A DNA stretch of 64,000 nt, taken from assembly GCA_028015205.1 (NCBI GenBank), contig CM051514.1, forward strand, positions 45,214,150 through 45,278,149, in the 5' to 3' direction. The stretch is from Mytilisepta virgata (Eukaryota > Mollusca > Bivalvia > Mytilida > Mytilidae). Shown in pieces: positions 25,176 to 36,941 of this stretch; within the stretch, counting starts at the first letter, position 1, and each line of letters starts with the position of its first letter. Both the position numbers and the translations under genes were made by a program. The notes under the pieces are model-generated. The model ran no database searches. It was given only the letters and a program-made list of their open reading frames with translations, and was not told the DNA's origin.

Positions 25176-26060
25176 TATAATCTAGCATTACATATTGCAC
25201 GAAGGATCAAACACATATCTTACATCAGTGCAAGCAGTTTTTCGGAAACATCTCGCATCATGTAGTTTTGCTTTGAAAGGTCTGAAACATGTTGACTTAG
25301 GATAATTTGTATTTGAAATGTACACATTTTTATCAAAGTTCCGCTATTTCCATCAATTAGCCAGATGCTAAAGTGTGTACAAATGTAGGGCGTAAAGTAA
25401 GTAGTCAATATATTTTTGTATAGGATGAAATGGAAGGTTGTCGCAACAACCTTAAACTATATAATAAAGAATATTACAGGAATGGTAAACCTTCAGAGAA
25501 AAACAACATAAAGGAGTAATATACACAAACACATAACATACAGAGCTGTTTGGTATAAGTCCTTACTGGGCCACTTGTTTAAAGATCTCACTAAGAAGAA
25601 TTAAAGAGACTGGTTGATAGTCAATAATGATTGTTTTCAACTTCTCAAAACCTGACTTTTTCTTAAACCCCATATGGATTTTAAGCGATATGGTTTTCAA
25701 AATGAATAATAAGGATGAACGATGAGCATGTAAGTAATAATTCACTGTGTATTTCGACATACATGTGTAAGTTGTCGAATTAGTTTTGCTAAAGCTCCAA
25801 AATGTTGAATAAAAAAACCTAACGAGCAGATTCAAATGCCAAAATTACCAAATAAGAAAAGCCAAACCCATAAAAAGGCAGAACGTTCTATAAAAGAGAT
25901 AATGATTAGTTTCAAGAAAACTAAACGATTGTAAAAAGTCAACCTTAATAAAATTAATTTCAAGCCAGTGGTTTAAAATTTCACCTATTACCTCCTGCTA
26001 TTATCTGCTTCTAAGGTTATTATTTAATGTCTGAACATTAATGTATAGAGTTTCAGCATT
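25176..26060. other. Spacer, nothing recognised
   Basis: The two short minus-strand frames (25220-25408, 25563-25835) have no recognisable motif. Confidence 0.4.
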
Positions 26061-26073
26061 CGAGGAAACAAGA

Positions 26074-26339
26074 TTGTTTGTTTGTTTAGTTGGGGTTTAA
26101 CGCCGTTTTCAGCACATTTGGCTATTTCGCGGCGGCCAGTTTTTATTGGTGGAGGAAGCCGGAGTACCCGGAGAGAACCACCGACCTTCGGTAGGAAAAT
26201 TGGCAATCCTTGTCAATTAAGATCGGAGTCGAACACACCCCGCCACAGGTGAGATTCGAACTCACAACCCCAGCGTTGACAGGCTAGTGATCATTAGTAG
26301 TCATGACGAACTACCTAGACCACTCGGCCACCGAAGCCC
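26074..26339 (-). mobile_element. Full-length tRNA-derived SINE
   Basis: On the minus strand it begins GGGGCTTCGGTGGCCGAGTG, with a pol III A box TGGCCGAGTGG (26320-26330) and B box GTTCGAATCTC (26251-26261). The wide A-B spacing fits a class II (Ser/Leu-type) tRNA. A conserved middle follows (CTCCGGCTTCCTCCACC) and a tail ending AACCCCAACTAAACAAACAA. Flanked by a 13-bp duplication CGAGGAAACAAGA (26061-26073, 26340-26352). Shorter copies lie at 28340 and 49437. Possibly of the MetaSINE type; that assignment is from memory. Confidence 0.9.
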
Positions 26340-26526
26340 CGAGGAAACAAGAGGATAAAAAAAATACACAAATTAATTAGCTTGACGCATTGAAAAAGTA
26401 TTGATTATTTACAGATTATAGAAAAAGTTTTAAATAATATCACAGATATAATTTACTACATCAAACATAAAAGGCAACATGTTTTTTGATTAATACGATA
26501 TGTAAATAACGAACTCATAGACATAT

Positions 26527-26533
26527 TATAAAA
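26527..26533 (+). promoter_or_regulatory. TATA box of lectin gene 2
   Basis: TATAAAA within ATATTATAAAAGATATTGCA, 56 bp before the ATG. The same motif at nearly the same distance precedes genes 3 and 4 (TATTATAAAACATATTGCAT in gene 4), supporting a shared core promoter. Confidence 0.65.
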
Positions 26534-26582
26534 GATATTGCATTAATCCATCGATTTTATCGCCAGTACACCTAGACAGCGT

Positions 26583-29500
26583 ATGATCATGAACTCAGCA
26601 CTCACGTGTCTTGCATTATCCTGCTTATCAGGTAACATTGTAAAATCGATGTAAAATACAATCATTGTGGTTGATGCTCTAGATATGCGCATTTGTTAAA
26701 ATTTGTTAAAATTTACTCTTGTTATTGAGAATGTTGACAGCAAAGATAACGACCCAAAAAGGTGTGAGAAAAATATTTTTTTTAAAAGTGCCATCTAAGA
26801 ATCAGATCTTTATCATGTTTCTATTTCTGAAATAAACATTTGCAACATGTACATATCAATATAGGACATTTTCAACATCAGCTCGGGTATCGTCTGGAGA
26901 CTATCACAATATCTGACAGACGGATGATACAAGGGTATGGCAACTCACCTGCAATGATCTGTTTATCGTCTATGCAATTTGAAAGGAACTAATCAATGAC
27001 ACGAATAACAAGAACTTCTCCAAATGTAAATTACCTAGTGACAAGTTCAAAGTATCTGATGCCGTTTCAGCTATAAAAACGCAATCGCCGTCGCTGAGTT
27101 CATATCAATTCCGTACATGCTTCGCAATACTGCATTTTGTATTGTATAGTTGTACGTAGTGTGGAACGGAACGGATATGAACTCTGCGCCGGAGATTGTA
27201 AAAAACGACGAAATGCAGTAATATGTGGAAGAGTACTGATAAGAAATTGCACTCGATGGCTAACACAACCCTGCCGTTGAAATTGATTGGCATAGGACAT
27301 TGATATCAGCTAATAAAACATCAAAATAACTGTCTGTTCCATTGGTGTTAGACAGGAATAAAAATGTGATAATTCCGGTTATGATTTCGACATTCCAAAT
27401 ATTTTCCTTTCAATTGCCCCTGTTTGCAACTGGTATGCATGGTTTGTTATTCAGGTTTTAGAAAGGATATATATCAATGTCGTATTTGTAGTTGAAGAAT
27501 AATATTTGCTAAAATACGGCGTCAACGGTCTTGAATTTTACATCAGATAAAAACTGAATATTAATGAAAAAAAATTTACATGTAAATCCACACTATACCC
27601 TGAATTAGATAAACAAATTAAAATAAAAAAAGTTTTATCATTATGAATAAAAGCTAACACCTGTAGCACGAATTTATAACACAAAAGAATAAACAACTTT
27701 TAATTCTGTTAACATGTTTAAGCAAATACTCACTGGACAGAATAAGAACCGGCAAGGAAAGACGCATAATACATGGATAAAGGTAACCGCATTTTTTTTC
27801 ACATGATAGAAAAAGAACCATACCAAACTGTTCTGTGATTTTAAACAGGAAAATTCATTGCTTTATCGACGTGTTTATCTTATATTTTTTATATTCTTTG
27901 AGGATTGGTGTATACAAGTGATGAAGGGATACCGGTTGCAATTGAACAAAACTGTGTTGTAGGTAAGTTACTTAAATAAATGTTCATATTTAACAATATA
28001 TGTTGTAGAAATTTTGTTTAGCCCTATACATTTATCACAGTTTACAACGCAAATCTCTACATATGTTTCAGTCCTTGTTTTCCTTTGTTGTTAAACCAAC
28101 CGGTGATCTCATGCTATGTTGGTACGTCAAACCAAAGACATTAAAGCTGCTATGTATTGCTTCTCCACCAAGCACGCTGCATGTAGGAGTAAGAGCAAAG
28201 ACTGTTTGGCTCGGAGTCAATATAAAGTGTCAAGCTGCGTGATATGCATGTAATAATTGCCACTGTACGTTAAACAATAATACATCCGTCCACCAATTAT
28301 TTGTGATTACAGTTTTTGCTGAAAGATTTGTCTAAAATGTTTTGTTTGTTTGTTTAGTTGGGGTTTTACGCCGTTTTCAGCACATTTTGGCTATTTCGCG
28401 GCGGCCAGTTTTTATTGGTGGAGGAAGCCGGAGTACCCTGAGAGAACCACCGACCTTCGGTAGGAAAATTGGCAATTCTTGTCAATTATATCGGAGTCGA
28501 ACACATTTATTCTTCAAAACCTGAACTCAAAAATTATATGACACTATCCATTACGTTTTCCTGATATTTTTAATGACAACATTTAAAATACCCTTAAGTT
28601 CAGTAGGAGTATAAATAACAAGTCTTAATTTATCTGTGCATATTTGCGATTATTATATTCAAGCATGATGCTGTAAATGCTATGATAAAAAGGTTACAAT
28701 TTTCTTCCTCGTTAATACCTATGTCTTTAAAATGAAGAATACTGTTTTAGTTCCATCCTTTGGCATTCTGGAATTTTAATGCTTTACAGGCTTTGCATTG
28801 GCAACCTTTTCAGATTTGAAAACTGATAAGCGGACGAAATGTGCACATTTTGCGATTCAAAACCTGTGTCATATCTGTAGGACCAATCAGCAGTCATAAA
28901 TCCAGAGTGAAATATAAAAAATCAAAATCGTGATGGAGGGGAAATATAACACCAACAGAAAATGAAAAAAAAAAGATTAACAACATGAAAATCCCCAAAT
29001 AAAAAAGAGGTGGTCCGGATAAATGGAAGTTCTTGTCTCCTATAAGACGATTGCATCGTTGCTCATTCGGTAATAAATGTCAGGTATATATACATCTTGT
29101 TTTATTTTTGAGTATGCAACTTTTATTTCAATGGCATTTCAGAATGCGTAGGAGATGGATACAAGAACATTTCTACAGAGCTGTGCATCAAAGTCTACGA
29201 CTTAACCTTGACATACGACGAAGCACAAGAAACATGTATTGAAGAAGGGGGCCGACTTGTACGAGTGGATACTTCGGAAAAGTTAAAAACCCTGCAAGAT
29301 CATTTGAAAGAAGTTGCAGGAAAAAGTAGGTCGATTTAATAATGTCTACGTCTTTCAGGATATGACAAATATTGATGAAACTTTAAAAATGCAACATTGA
29401 ACATTTGTGCATAAAAATCTTGAATACACTGTATACATCAACGTAGCAAAGACGCCAATTAGACACAGGAGTATCAGTAGCTCAGTTGTATCAGTGTTTT

Positions 29501-30723
29501 GGGTGTCATTTAAAATTTGAATCTATAAAAAAAAATGGTGATATGGTTCACATTTGTAATGTAAACTCGGCTTTGCTAAAATATGTGTAACGTGAACAAT
29601 TTTTTAGGATTTCGTAGACAGATAAATGTACGAAATTAATGACCCTACGAATTTCGAATCCAGATTGCTTTTATACGATGAAACTGATTTATGAGTCTCT
29701 ATAACCTTGATTAAAGGGAAGAATAAGGTTATTTTCCTAAAGATTAATGTTCGTTCCATGTCTATGGAGAATAATTTGAAGTAAATATATAGGATTAAAA
29801 ACATATTTATATATGATTTTAAAGGGGTTTTTTTTGGGGCGGGGGGGGGGGGATTAGAAAGGCTTTCCTTTTCACGTTTTGATATTATATCCTCTTTTTC
29901 AATGGAAAATGTGCAATCCATAAAATCAAGAATCCAATATTCTTTTGGCAATTCCTCATTAACAGTATTCATCCTAATAGATACATAATTATGCTGAAAT
30001 TTAGAAATTCAATATATGATCATGTCACGGTTCGACTTTTGACTTTCCTGTTTAGACCAGAATATTTATTACTTGAAATTGTTTATAGATTTCAGTGTTT
30101 GAGCACAACTCATAACTCGTAAATCGACGAAAGGTTTACATCTAGTGCATTTAAATTGGTATCATAAAATTTGTGTATTTGATGAATATTTCTAGGTTTT
30201 AAAAATTTTGAACATGTAAGTAAGGTTAATGAAAGAATGTGCATTCTATGCAACAAATTCAACCCTTAGTATGTTTCTAATTAATGTTATTGTTGATTGA
30301 TAGACAAAGTATCAATTACGACTTGAAATAGTGTGGGGAATACATTTGAGTCATTAATAAACAACAACATGGGTCACAGGAAATGTCAATGATGAAATAC
30401 CAATGAAAGCTACTCATCATTAATATTATGCACGTGATCTCTCTAACCTGATTGCAAAATATATTTTCAAAAATGTAATATTAATTTCAGACCCAAACTG
30501 TGTTTACTATATCAATGGATGCCGAAGTACTTTGGATAAACCTTGGGTGCATTCCAGTGGATCTACTGTTGAAACCTTTGACTGGGCAAGTTATGAACCA
30601 AACGGCTGGGAGAACGACTTGTGTCTTTGCCTGTATACAGCCGAGTTCCAGCATGGCGATACTAATTGCAGCGGTTATGACGGCTTCCATGCCTACGGTT
30701 TTATCTGTGAAAAACCGCTTTAG
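26583..30723 (+). CDS. C-type lectin-like gene 2, intact (174 aa)
   Basis: Four exons: 26583-26631, 27903-27962, 29143-29325 and 30491-30723; every intron is GT..AG and phase 1. Residues 1-16 are a signal peptide (MIMNSALTCLALSCLSG), so the product is probably secreted. Residues 17-36 are a linker (LVYTSDEG). From Cys38 to Leu174 lies a long-form CTLD: ECVGDGYKN, LCIKVYD, CIEEGGRLVRVD, then NCVYYINGCRS (101-110), EPN at 133-135 in YEPNGW, LCLCLY at 141-146, HGDTNC at 152-157 and FICEKPL at the end. EPN is the mannose-type calcium/sugar motif. The WND partner is HGDT here and the usual WIGL core is missing, so actual sugar binding is uncertain. An in-frame second ATG lies 6 bp downstream. Introns hold SINE and family A repeats. 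A pattern-recognition role is inferred from the family. Confidence 0.88.
26632..27902. other. Intron 1 of gene 2
   Basis: 27079-27200 forms an imperfect inverted repeat (GAGTTCATATCAATTCCGTA against GGAACGGATATGAACTC). No exon or known repeat otherwise. Confidence 0.4.
28120..28252 (+). mobile_element. Fragment of the SINE family seen at 58207
   Basis: GTCAAACCAAAGACATTAAA, CTTCTCCACCAAGCACGC, GCATGTAGGAGTAAGAGCAA and AGACTGTTTGGCTCGGAGTC match the minus strand of 58360-58500. Middle part only, in intron 2 of gene 2. Confidence 0.7.
28340..28506 (-). mobile_element. 5'-truncated tRNA-derived SINE
   Basis: Same element as 26074-26339 (TTTGTTTAGTTGGGGTTTTA, CTATTTCGCGGCGGCCAGTT, GTCGAACACA) but lacking the tRNA-like head. 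Intron 2 of gene 2. No clear target duplication. Confidence 0.8.
28780..28885 (+). repeat. Dispersed repeat family A, diverged
   Basis: ATGCTTTACAGGCTTTGCAT, GCGGACGAAATGTGCACATT and CCTGTGTCATATC retain the order of the family. Intron 2 of gene 2. Confidence 0.5.
29143..29325 (+). CDS. Gene 2 exon 3: N-terminal half of CTLD
   Basis: 183 bp, 61 codons, symmetrical 1-1 exon. Reads ECVGDGYKNISTELCIKVYD, then YDEAQETC and GGRLVRVDTSEKLKTLQDHL. Acceptor TTTCAG, donor GTAGGT. Confidence 0.9.
30085..30172 (+). repeat. Dispersed repeat family A
   Basis: TTTCAGTGTTTGAGCACAAC, TCATAACTCGTAAATCGACG and AATTGGTATCATA; in the last intron of gene 2. Confidence 0.65.
30491..30723 (+). CDS. Gene 2 exon 4: C-terminal half of CTLD
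   Basis: Starts after TTTCAG and completes a split Asn codon. Open to TAG with NCVYYINGCRSTLDKPWVHS, EPN and the terminal Cys in FICE. Same length, 233 bp, as the other three genes. Confidence 0.9.
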
Positions 30724-33567
30724 ATATTTAAAGAATACACATTATACTTTTAGTTTCACCTGTAGTGCTTTTTATAATATTTTCTTCCCAATTTCATAGA
30801 TTGTACTCATGTTTAGTCATTTACAAGGCAATTTTTTAAAATTTTGTTATGGATTGTTGTTTTCACAAATCTAGAAATTTACAAGATGTCTGTCATCTAT
30901 AGGTAAAGAACGTGTTTAAAATGTGTAAGTGAGTGTACTATTACTTATCTGACATTATACGCTTGCTTTTCTAATAAAGTACTCTTTGGTAATATAGTTT
31001 GACTATGTTCTTATATATACCAAACCTCCAACTTTTCTATCCCAGCTGACTCTCTAGTGTATCAAACATCAAATGAAAGCCAATGCAATATGATTACCTA
31101 CAACGTGGCCGCTTGCTAGAACTGCACCAACTGGACGGTACATAACTTAGATTGACGGGTCAGAATGTACTCGTTTTAAATGTAAAAACAGCTAGGCTCT
31201 CGCAACTCGAACAATTCAAGCCGTTTTCGTATCCGATTCTCTCCTTCGGCAAACGGTTTGAACGCGATACGTTTCACATGCGCGTCAGCTGCTCTCTGAA
31301 AGAGAGAGTCAATCAAATTGTCGTTCTGGTTTGAGTTTGCGTATTTGTTCAAATCTTCCATGACAACAATAAGACGTCTTTCCATTGTACAAAAATAGCA
31401 TGGCAGGAGGTACAAAATAGAAAACGTCACATTTGTTGTCGTGGAATATAAACAATGACGTAAGATTTGAATAGGGTTTTCCACATTCCAAGAATAATTC
31501 AATTCTGTTATTTATCGGTTCAACGGCAATATATTCAATAGGCGTTCAGGTGTAATCGAAGTGAGCGAATATAACGACTGGAGTATTCGGGTTAAGGCTC
31601 TCACAGCTACTGGTCGGGTTATATCGCTCTATTCAAAGACAAAAGTCAGAAGTTACACTCCCATGAAGGGTTTAATGCTATCTCCTTAATAATTCATTAG
31701 AAATAGGAATTATTCGCAAGAATCAAGTATAAAGGCAAGGTCTACAAATTTAAATTATAATGCCACTTTGTGTTCAATATAAACTGTGAAGCATTTTTTC
31801 TTGAATATATTAATAACATCTGTTAACTATCAATATAAAAATCAACCTGTAGCTGTACCATTTGGTAGTTCTTTCGTAATAAATTATTTTCTTTTCCAAT
31901 GCTAAAATGTCTTAATTTTTATAAAACGCAAATTTTATGTTTTCCGTGTACTATTTATTAGTTTATACTAAAGTAACATTTCACTAAATAAAAATAAGAT
32001 TGTCTCAAACGCATGCAAGTCTTGTTTCCAACATTGTTTCATTATTTTATCATTTTACCACTAAACCGATAAAATCCTGTTGGTGCATGATTTCCCAAAG
32101 GGTATCACCAGCTCAGTTGATAGTATTCAATGTTAAAACAGATATTTTTGTAGTAACATAACAACGTCTCCAGGTTATGGAGTTACCACTTTACAGTTGA
32201 TTCGTTACTGTCGGTTATGCAATTTGACTTTTTTGACAGAAACTGTAAGGAAAGTTCATGTACATGATGTACAGACAAATTTTACGATCGTCATCGAACG
32301 ATACAAGGTAAAAATCAAAATAAAAAAGTAAACTAAACTGAACTTGTACAAGTCAACACAACAACAAAAGCAATACCAATTTGAACTCCTCTCTCTGAAA
32401 ACATAGTAGACATTGGTTTGACCTTGCTGTCTGTAAACCTCAGTTCACTGAATGGATGTATTGTATTTTGAAAGTCTAAATGTTCAAATGTTAGGACAAT
32501 TTTTTTTTGTTCTATTAACCTCAGTGAGTGGTTCAAGACAAGATTTTTACATTCTTTATATTTTTAAAAACTTATCTTTCTTTGAACTGGGATTTCACAA
32601 TTGAAAAGAAAATTCAATACATCTGAAATGACGATCCCAAATTCTCTCTTAAATTTGCAAAACTATTAGATCTGTCTTAAATTTGCACAACTATTATGTT
32701 TTAATATTTTCATGCACTTTGTGTATATTTGGTGTAATCCGGGAACGAAATACAAAAGCCATGTATGTAGTTTGATAAAATCTCACAGGAAGAATTATTT
32801 CCTTTTCACACTGAACATTTCATAGGCAAATTATTTTTGTTTCTCTGAAGGCAGGATTGCAAAAAATAAAAAAAAGTGCAATGGTTTTAGCTACGACATA
32901 ATTGATTGCAAATTGTAAGTAGTAAGAGGATTCAAAATGATTAAGGGCCTAAAATTAGGAAACATCCGTTCCATGGATAGGTTCGGTAAAGCCATTCATC
33001 ACATTTTAATTCCTGTGAGATGTCAAATCCAGAAAGACATGAAATCTAACTATAAATATCAATACATGTATCCTTATTGAAATGTCTGTTCAAATATATT
33101 ATTGTTAAGAATATATTCGTAAAAATGTAAGTATCTATTTTAAATATGAATACCATACTATTAGAGCACTCGACATTTTGCCTTATATCATAATTTTAAA
33201 CAAACAAATCGGACAAAGTGTTCAAATCTGACAATACAAATAGAATTTCCCCTTTTTGATGATAGTTATTATTAATGAACACGGCGAAAATAATTCATTC
33301 ATGGAAACAAAGGCACGATTAGTTTGAAAAGATAAAAAATGTTTACAAAAAGGAGAGAAAATAAATAACACAATTTGACAAGGAAGCTCGGAAATTAAGG
33401 TAAAAAAAAAAGATGTATTGTTTGCCATTACAAGCAAAAAGGATAATACTATAGTATTATTGCGTAAAGTTTCCATATTGGCTTAGTTATTCGTCCTATG
33501 CAAGCCATATAAACCTTGCTCAATAATACCTTTAAAGACTAACCAGTCCAATATGATCCTTTAATGT
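30724..33567. other. Region downstream of gene 2
   Basis: An AATAAA at 30973-30978 may be the gene 2 polyadenylation signal. A minus-strand open frame at 31176-31502 (108 codons) has a less biased composition (KRIAFKPFAEGENRIRKRLE) but no family I recognise. 31070-31125 shares words with 5235-5300. Otherwise A+T-rich spacer. Confidence 0.4.
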
Positions 33568-34295
33568 TTAACCAGTCCAAATAGGCGATTTTAACGCCCA
33601 CAATCCAATATGGGACAGTAACTGCCAACATGATAAGGGGAAAAAAGTTGAAGACTTCTTAAACCAGGAAGGCTGGTGCATTTTTAACGATGGCTCAGAT
33701 ACATATCTCCATCCGGGAAATGGTTCTTACTCGGCTATCGATTTAACTATTTGTGACCCTTCGTTATTACTGGATTTCTCATGGCGAGTCCATGATGATT
33801 TCTGTGGTAACGACCACTTTCCCATTATTTCGGAAAATTTATTTCCCACGTCATCAGAGAGAGTTGCTCGCTGGAACTTTGACAAGGCCAATTGTCTGAA
33901 CTGAAGAAAGAAACTTTTAATAATATCATTAATCCAGTCCTTAAATTTAATGAAACGTTAGTATCGACAGCTGAGAGGACCATTCCTAAAAGTCTTGCAT
34001 GTCTTGGCAAAACTTCGTCTCTAAAATAAACTCTCATACAGCTATGAATAAAGTCTGGAATTTTATCCAAAAAATTAACGGTAAAAACAGAAAGACCAAT
34101 CTTCACCATTTAAAAGATGGCCAAACTGTTTTGACTTCAGAAAATGATATCTCGAATAAACTCGGTGAAACCTTCTCAAAACATTCTTCTTCTCTGAATT
34201 ATTCCCAGGAATTCCAAAGAATTAAAAACTGAACGGAGAAAAATAAACTCAGTTTTAAATCAAACAATTTAGAAGATTACAACCGCCCTTTTTGT

Positions 34296-35772
34296 TTGGA
34301 TGAGCTGAAAATTTCTCTCTCGAAAGCCCATGACACAGCATGTGGCCCAGATGATATTCACTATAATTTTTTGAAACATCTTCCTGACACTTCTCTTAAA
34401 ACGCTTTTAGATCTTTTTAATAATGTATGGGAAACTGGCGACTTACTTTCCATTTGGAAACTTGCCACAGTTATCCCTATTCCAAAACCTGGGAAGGATC
34501 ATTTTGAACCGTCGAATTATCGGCCAATTGCCCTCACAAGTTGCGTTTGTAATACAATGGAACGGATGATCAACGACCGCCTTGTCTGGTTCCACGAGAC
34601 AAAGGGTCTCCTGTCCAATATACAGTGCGGATTCCGACAGGGCAGAAGCACGTTAGATCATCTTGTTCGCTTCGAAAGTTTTATTCGCAACGGGTTTGCT
34701 AAGGGTGAACACGTGGTGTCGGTATTTTTCTATCTAGAAAAAGCCTACGACATCACTTGGAAATACGGTATTTTAAAAAACCTAAATGATATGTGGTTGA
34801 AAGGTAGATTCCCTACCGTTATTAATAATTTTCTTTCAGACAGACAGTTCAAGGTAAAGGTTAACACCACCATGTCTGACCCTTTTGAACAAGAAATAGG
34901 TGTTTCTCAGGGAAGCATCCTCTCTGTTACTCTCTTTAGTATTAAAATTAACAGTCTTGCTAAAACCTTACAAACCAATGTTGAAGGCTCTCTTTATGTT
35001 GATGACTTTTTGATTTGTTACAGAGCCAAAAATATGAACACTATAGAACTCCAATTGCAGTTATAACTTAATAAAATTGAAAGATGGGGAATAGAAAATG
35101 GATTTAAATTTTCCGAATCAAAAACTGTCTGCATGCATTTCTGTAATAAAAGAAATTTACATCCAGACCCTGAATGTACCTATTAAAGTAGTTAAAAAAA
35201 CTAAATTCCTTGGGTTACTTTTTGACAGTAAACTAACCTTTCTACCCCATATCAAAATGCTTAAAGTTAAATGCTTGAAGGCATTGGATATTTTAAAAGT
35301 TGTTTCTAGCACTGACTGGGGTGCTGACAAAAACATTTTGTTAAATTTATATCGATCACTTGTACGATCAAAACTTGACTATGGTTCCATTATATATGGA
35401 TCTGCTCGCAAATACTATATAAAAATTCTAGATACTGCTCACCACCAAGGCCTACGTTTGGCCTTGGGGGCGTTCAGAACGTCTCCCGTGGAGAGTTTAT
35501 ATGTTGAGGCGAACGAGCCGTCTCTTTATAACCGTAGGATAAAACATGGTTTACAATATTTAACCAAGCTAAAAGCATACCCCTCAAATTCTGCCTACGA
35601 CTGTGTTTTCAATCCTATCTATGAGGAAATATTTGAACAACATGAAAACAAAATCCCTCTCTTTGGTATTCGGATGAAACCACATATTTCTGGCCACCTT
35701 GGCTTCTACCCAAATCTAAATTTATTTTTGACCTCAGAAAAAATTAAAAGTCTCAAACAAACCTTATTATAA
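34296..35772 (+). pseudogene. LINE reverse transcriptase domain, motif A mutated
   Basis: Frame 34296-35066 carries CGPDDIHYNFLKHL, NYRPIALTSCVCN, GFRQGRSTLDHLVRF, VSQGSILSVTLFSI and YVDD at 34995-35006. The motif A segment reads FFYLEKAYD, with Tyr (TAT at 34731-34733) where an Asp is expected in FFDLEKAYD. After a TAA and a frame change the thumb region continues at 35098-35772 (KFLGLLFDSKLTF, LVRSKLDYGSIIYG). Confidence 0.8.
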
Positions 35773-36632
35773 CTCAGCAACATTTTGCTGAAATAAAATC
35801 AAATTTTGTATTTCATGACTCTATTTATATTGATGGATCTAAGGACGGAGACAAAGTAGCTACCGCAGCAGTCCACGGACAGCAGGCAGCAACTCTCTGC
35901 CTTCCATCCTCCGGTTCAATATTTACTGCTGAAGCTAGAGCCATCATTCTGGCTTTAAAATTTGTCAGAACGTCTGATAAACTGAAATTCCTTATTTGCT
36001 CAGATTCTCTTTCATGTTTATTGGCTATGGAAGGTCAGAAATATAAAAACCCTTTATTGCCCATATTATCGAGTTCTATAAAAGACCAAATGGGCAAAGA
36101 AATAGTTTTTATCTGGATACCAAGTCATATTGGTATCCGAGGAAACACAGTCGTAGACAGTATAGCGAAGGATGCTTTAGATGACCCAGTTACTAATATG
36201 TCAGTGCCTTATACTGATTTTAAACCTTTGATTTATAAATATGTTGTACGTCTGTGGCAGTCCCAGTGGGATCTGCTTACAAACAACAAATTGCATGCTA
36301 TTGAGCCAACTGTTGGCACAAGTATTTGTTTCTTCGGCAGAAGCCGGAGAGATCAATTGATTTTAACTAGATGTCGCATTGGCCACACCAGGACGACTCA
36401 TTCTTTTATCTTAGAGAGTGAGCCGCCTCCTAAGTGTATTCCATGCCAATGCTGACACACTGTGAAACACCGTTTAATAGACTGTGTAGATAAATCCGAC
36501 ATCATTCGTCGGTACTACAGAGTCAACAATATTAAAGACTTGTTTACAAAGGTTGCTGGCAACCGTATTTTACAGTATTTGAAAGACGTTGGACTGTATT
36601 CAAGAATATACTCTGACTACATTCTTGAATAG
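35773..36632 (+). pseudogene. LINE RNase H domain and C-terminal zinc-knuckle region
   Basis: SIYIDGSKDG, FTAEARAIILALKF, LICSDSLSCLLAM and IWIPSHIGIRGNTVVDSIAK show the Asp-Glu-Asp set and the His segment of RNase H. A TGA at 36453 interrupts a Cys/His stretch (CIPCQC then HTVKHRLIDC). The frame would end at DYILE, TAG at 36630. Confidence 0.8.
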
Positions 36633-36895
36633 AGTCCAATAATATTAAAATTTGTTAATACTTTTTGAATTTTGTTATTTTATTTGATAGCGTAGCTGTG
36701 ATATTTTTGTAAATTTCGTCTGTGATATATTTATCATATCGAAAGTTTGTCTCGTATTTATTTTGTTTTATTTTCTCCTGAAATATTATTTGTAAATAGT
36801 CCATTCGTTTTAGATAATATTTGTTTTAACCAAACTTAATTTAATAAGATCTCGCCGTGATATGGCTTAAATATCGCCCACACGGCGTTAAACAA

Positions 36896-36927
<32 letters not shown>

Positions 36928-36941
36928 TAACCAGTCCAATA

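Larger units (their letters stand above)
33584..36926 (+). mobile_element. I-like LINE with RNase H, 5'-truncated and dead
   Basis: Flanked by a 15-bp duplication TTAACCAGTCCAA(A)TA (33568-33583 and 36927-36941). It begins inside the endonuclease at GDFNAHNPIWDS and continues with AIDLTICDP and GNDHFPI (to about 33900). The reverse transcriptase follows (34296-35772) and then RNase H (about 35773-36455). The 3' end has GATATGGCTTAAATATCGCC, ACACGGCGTTAAACAA and an ATCA repeat tail, typical of mollusc I/Nimb-type elements. Stops at 33901, 34230, 35064 and 36453 and frameshifts inactivate it. The clean duplication and tail show a 5'-truncated insertion by target-primed reverse transcription. 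Confidence 0.9.

Noticed and set aside
26240..26339. Possible functional tRNA (Ser/Leu type) on the minus strand
   Set aside because: A and B boxes are present, but the sequence continues into a SINE body with tail and target duplication.
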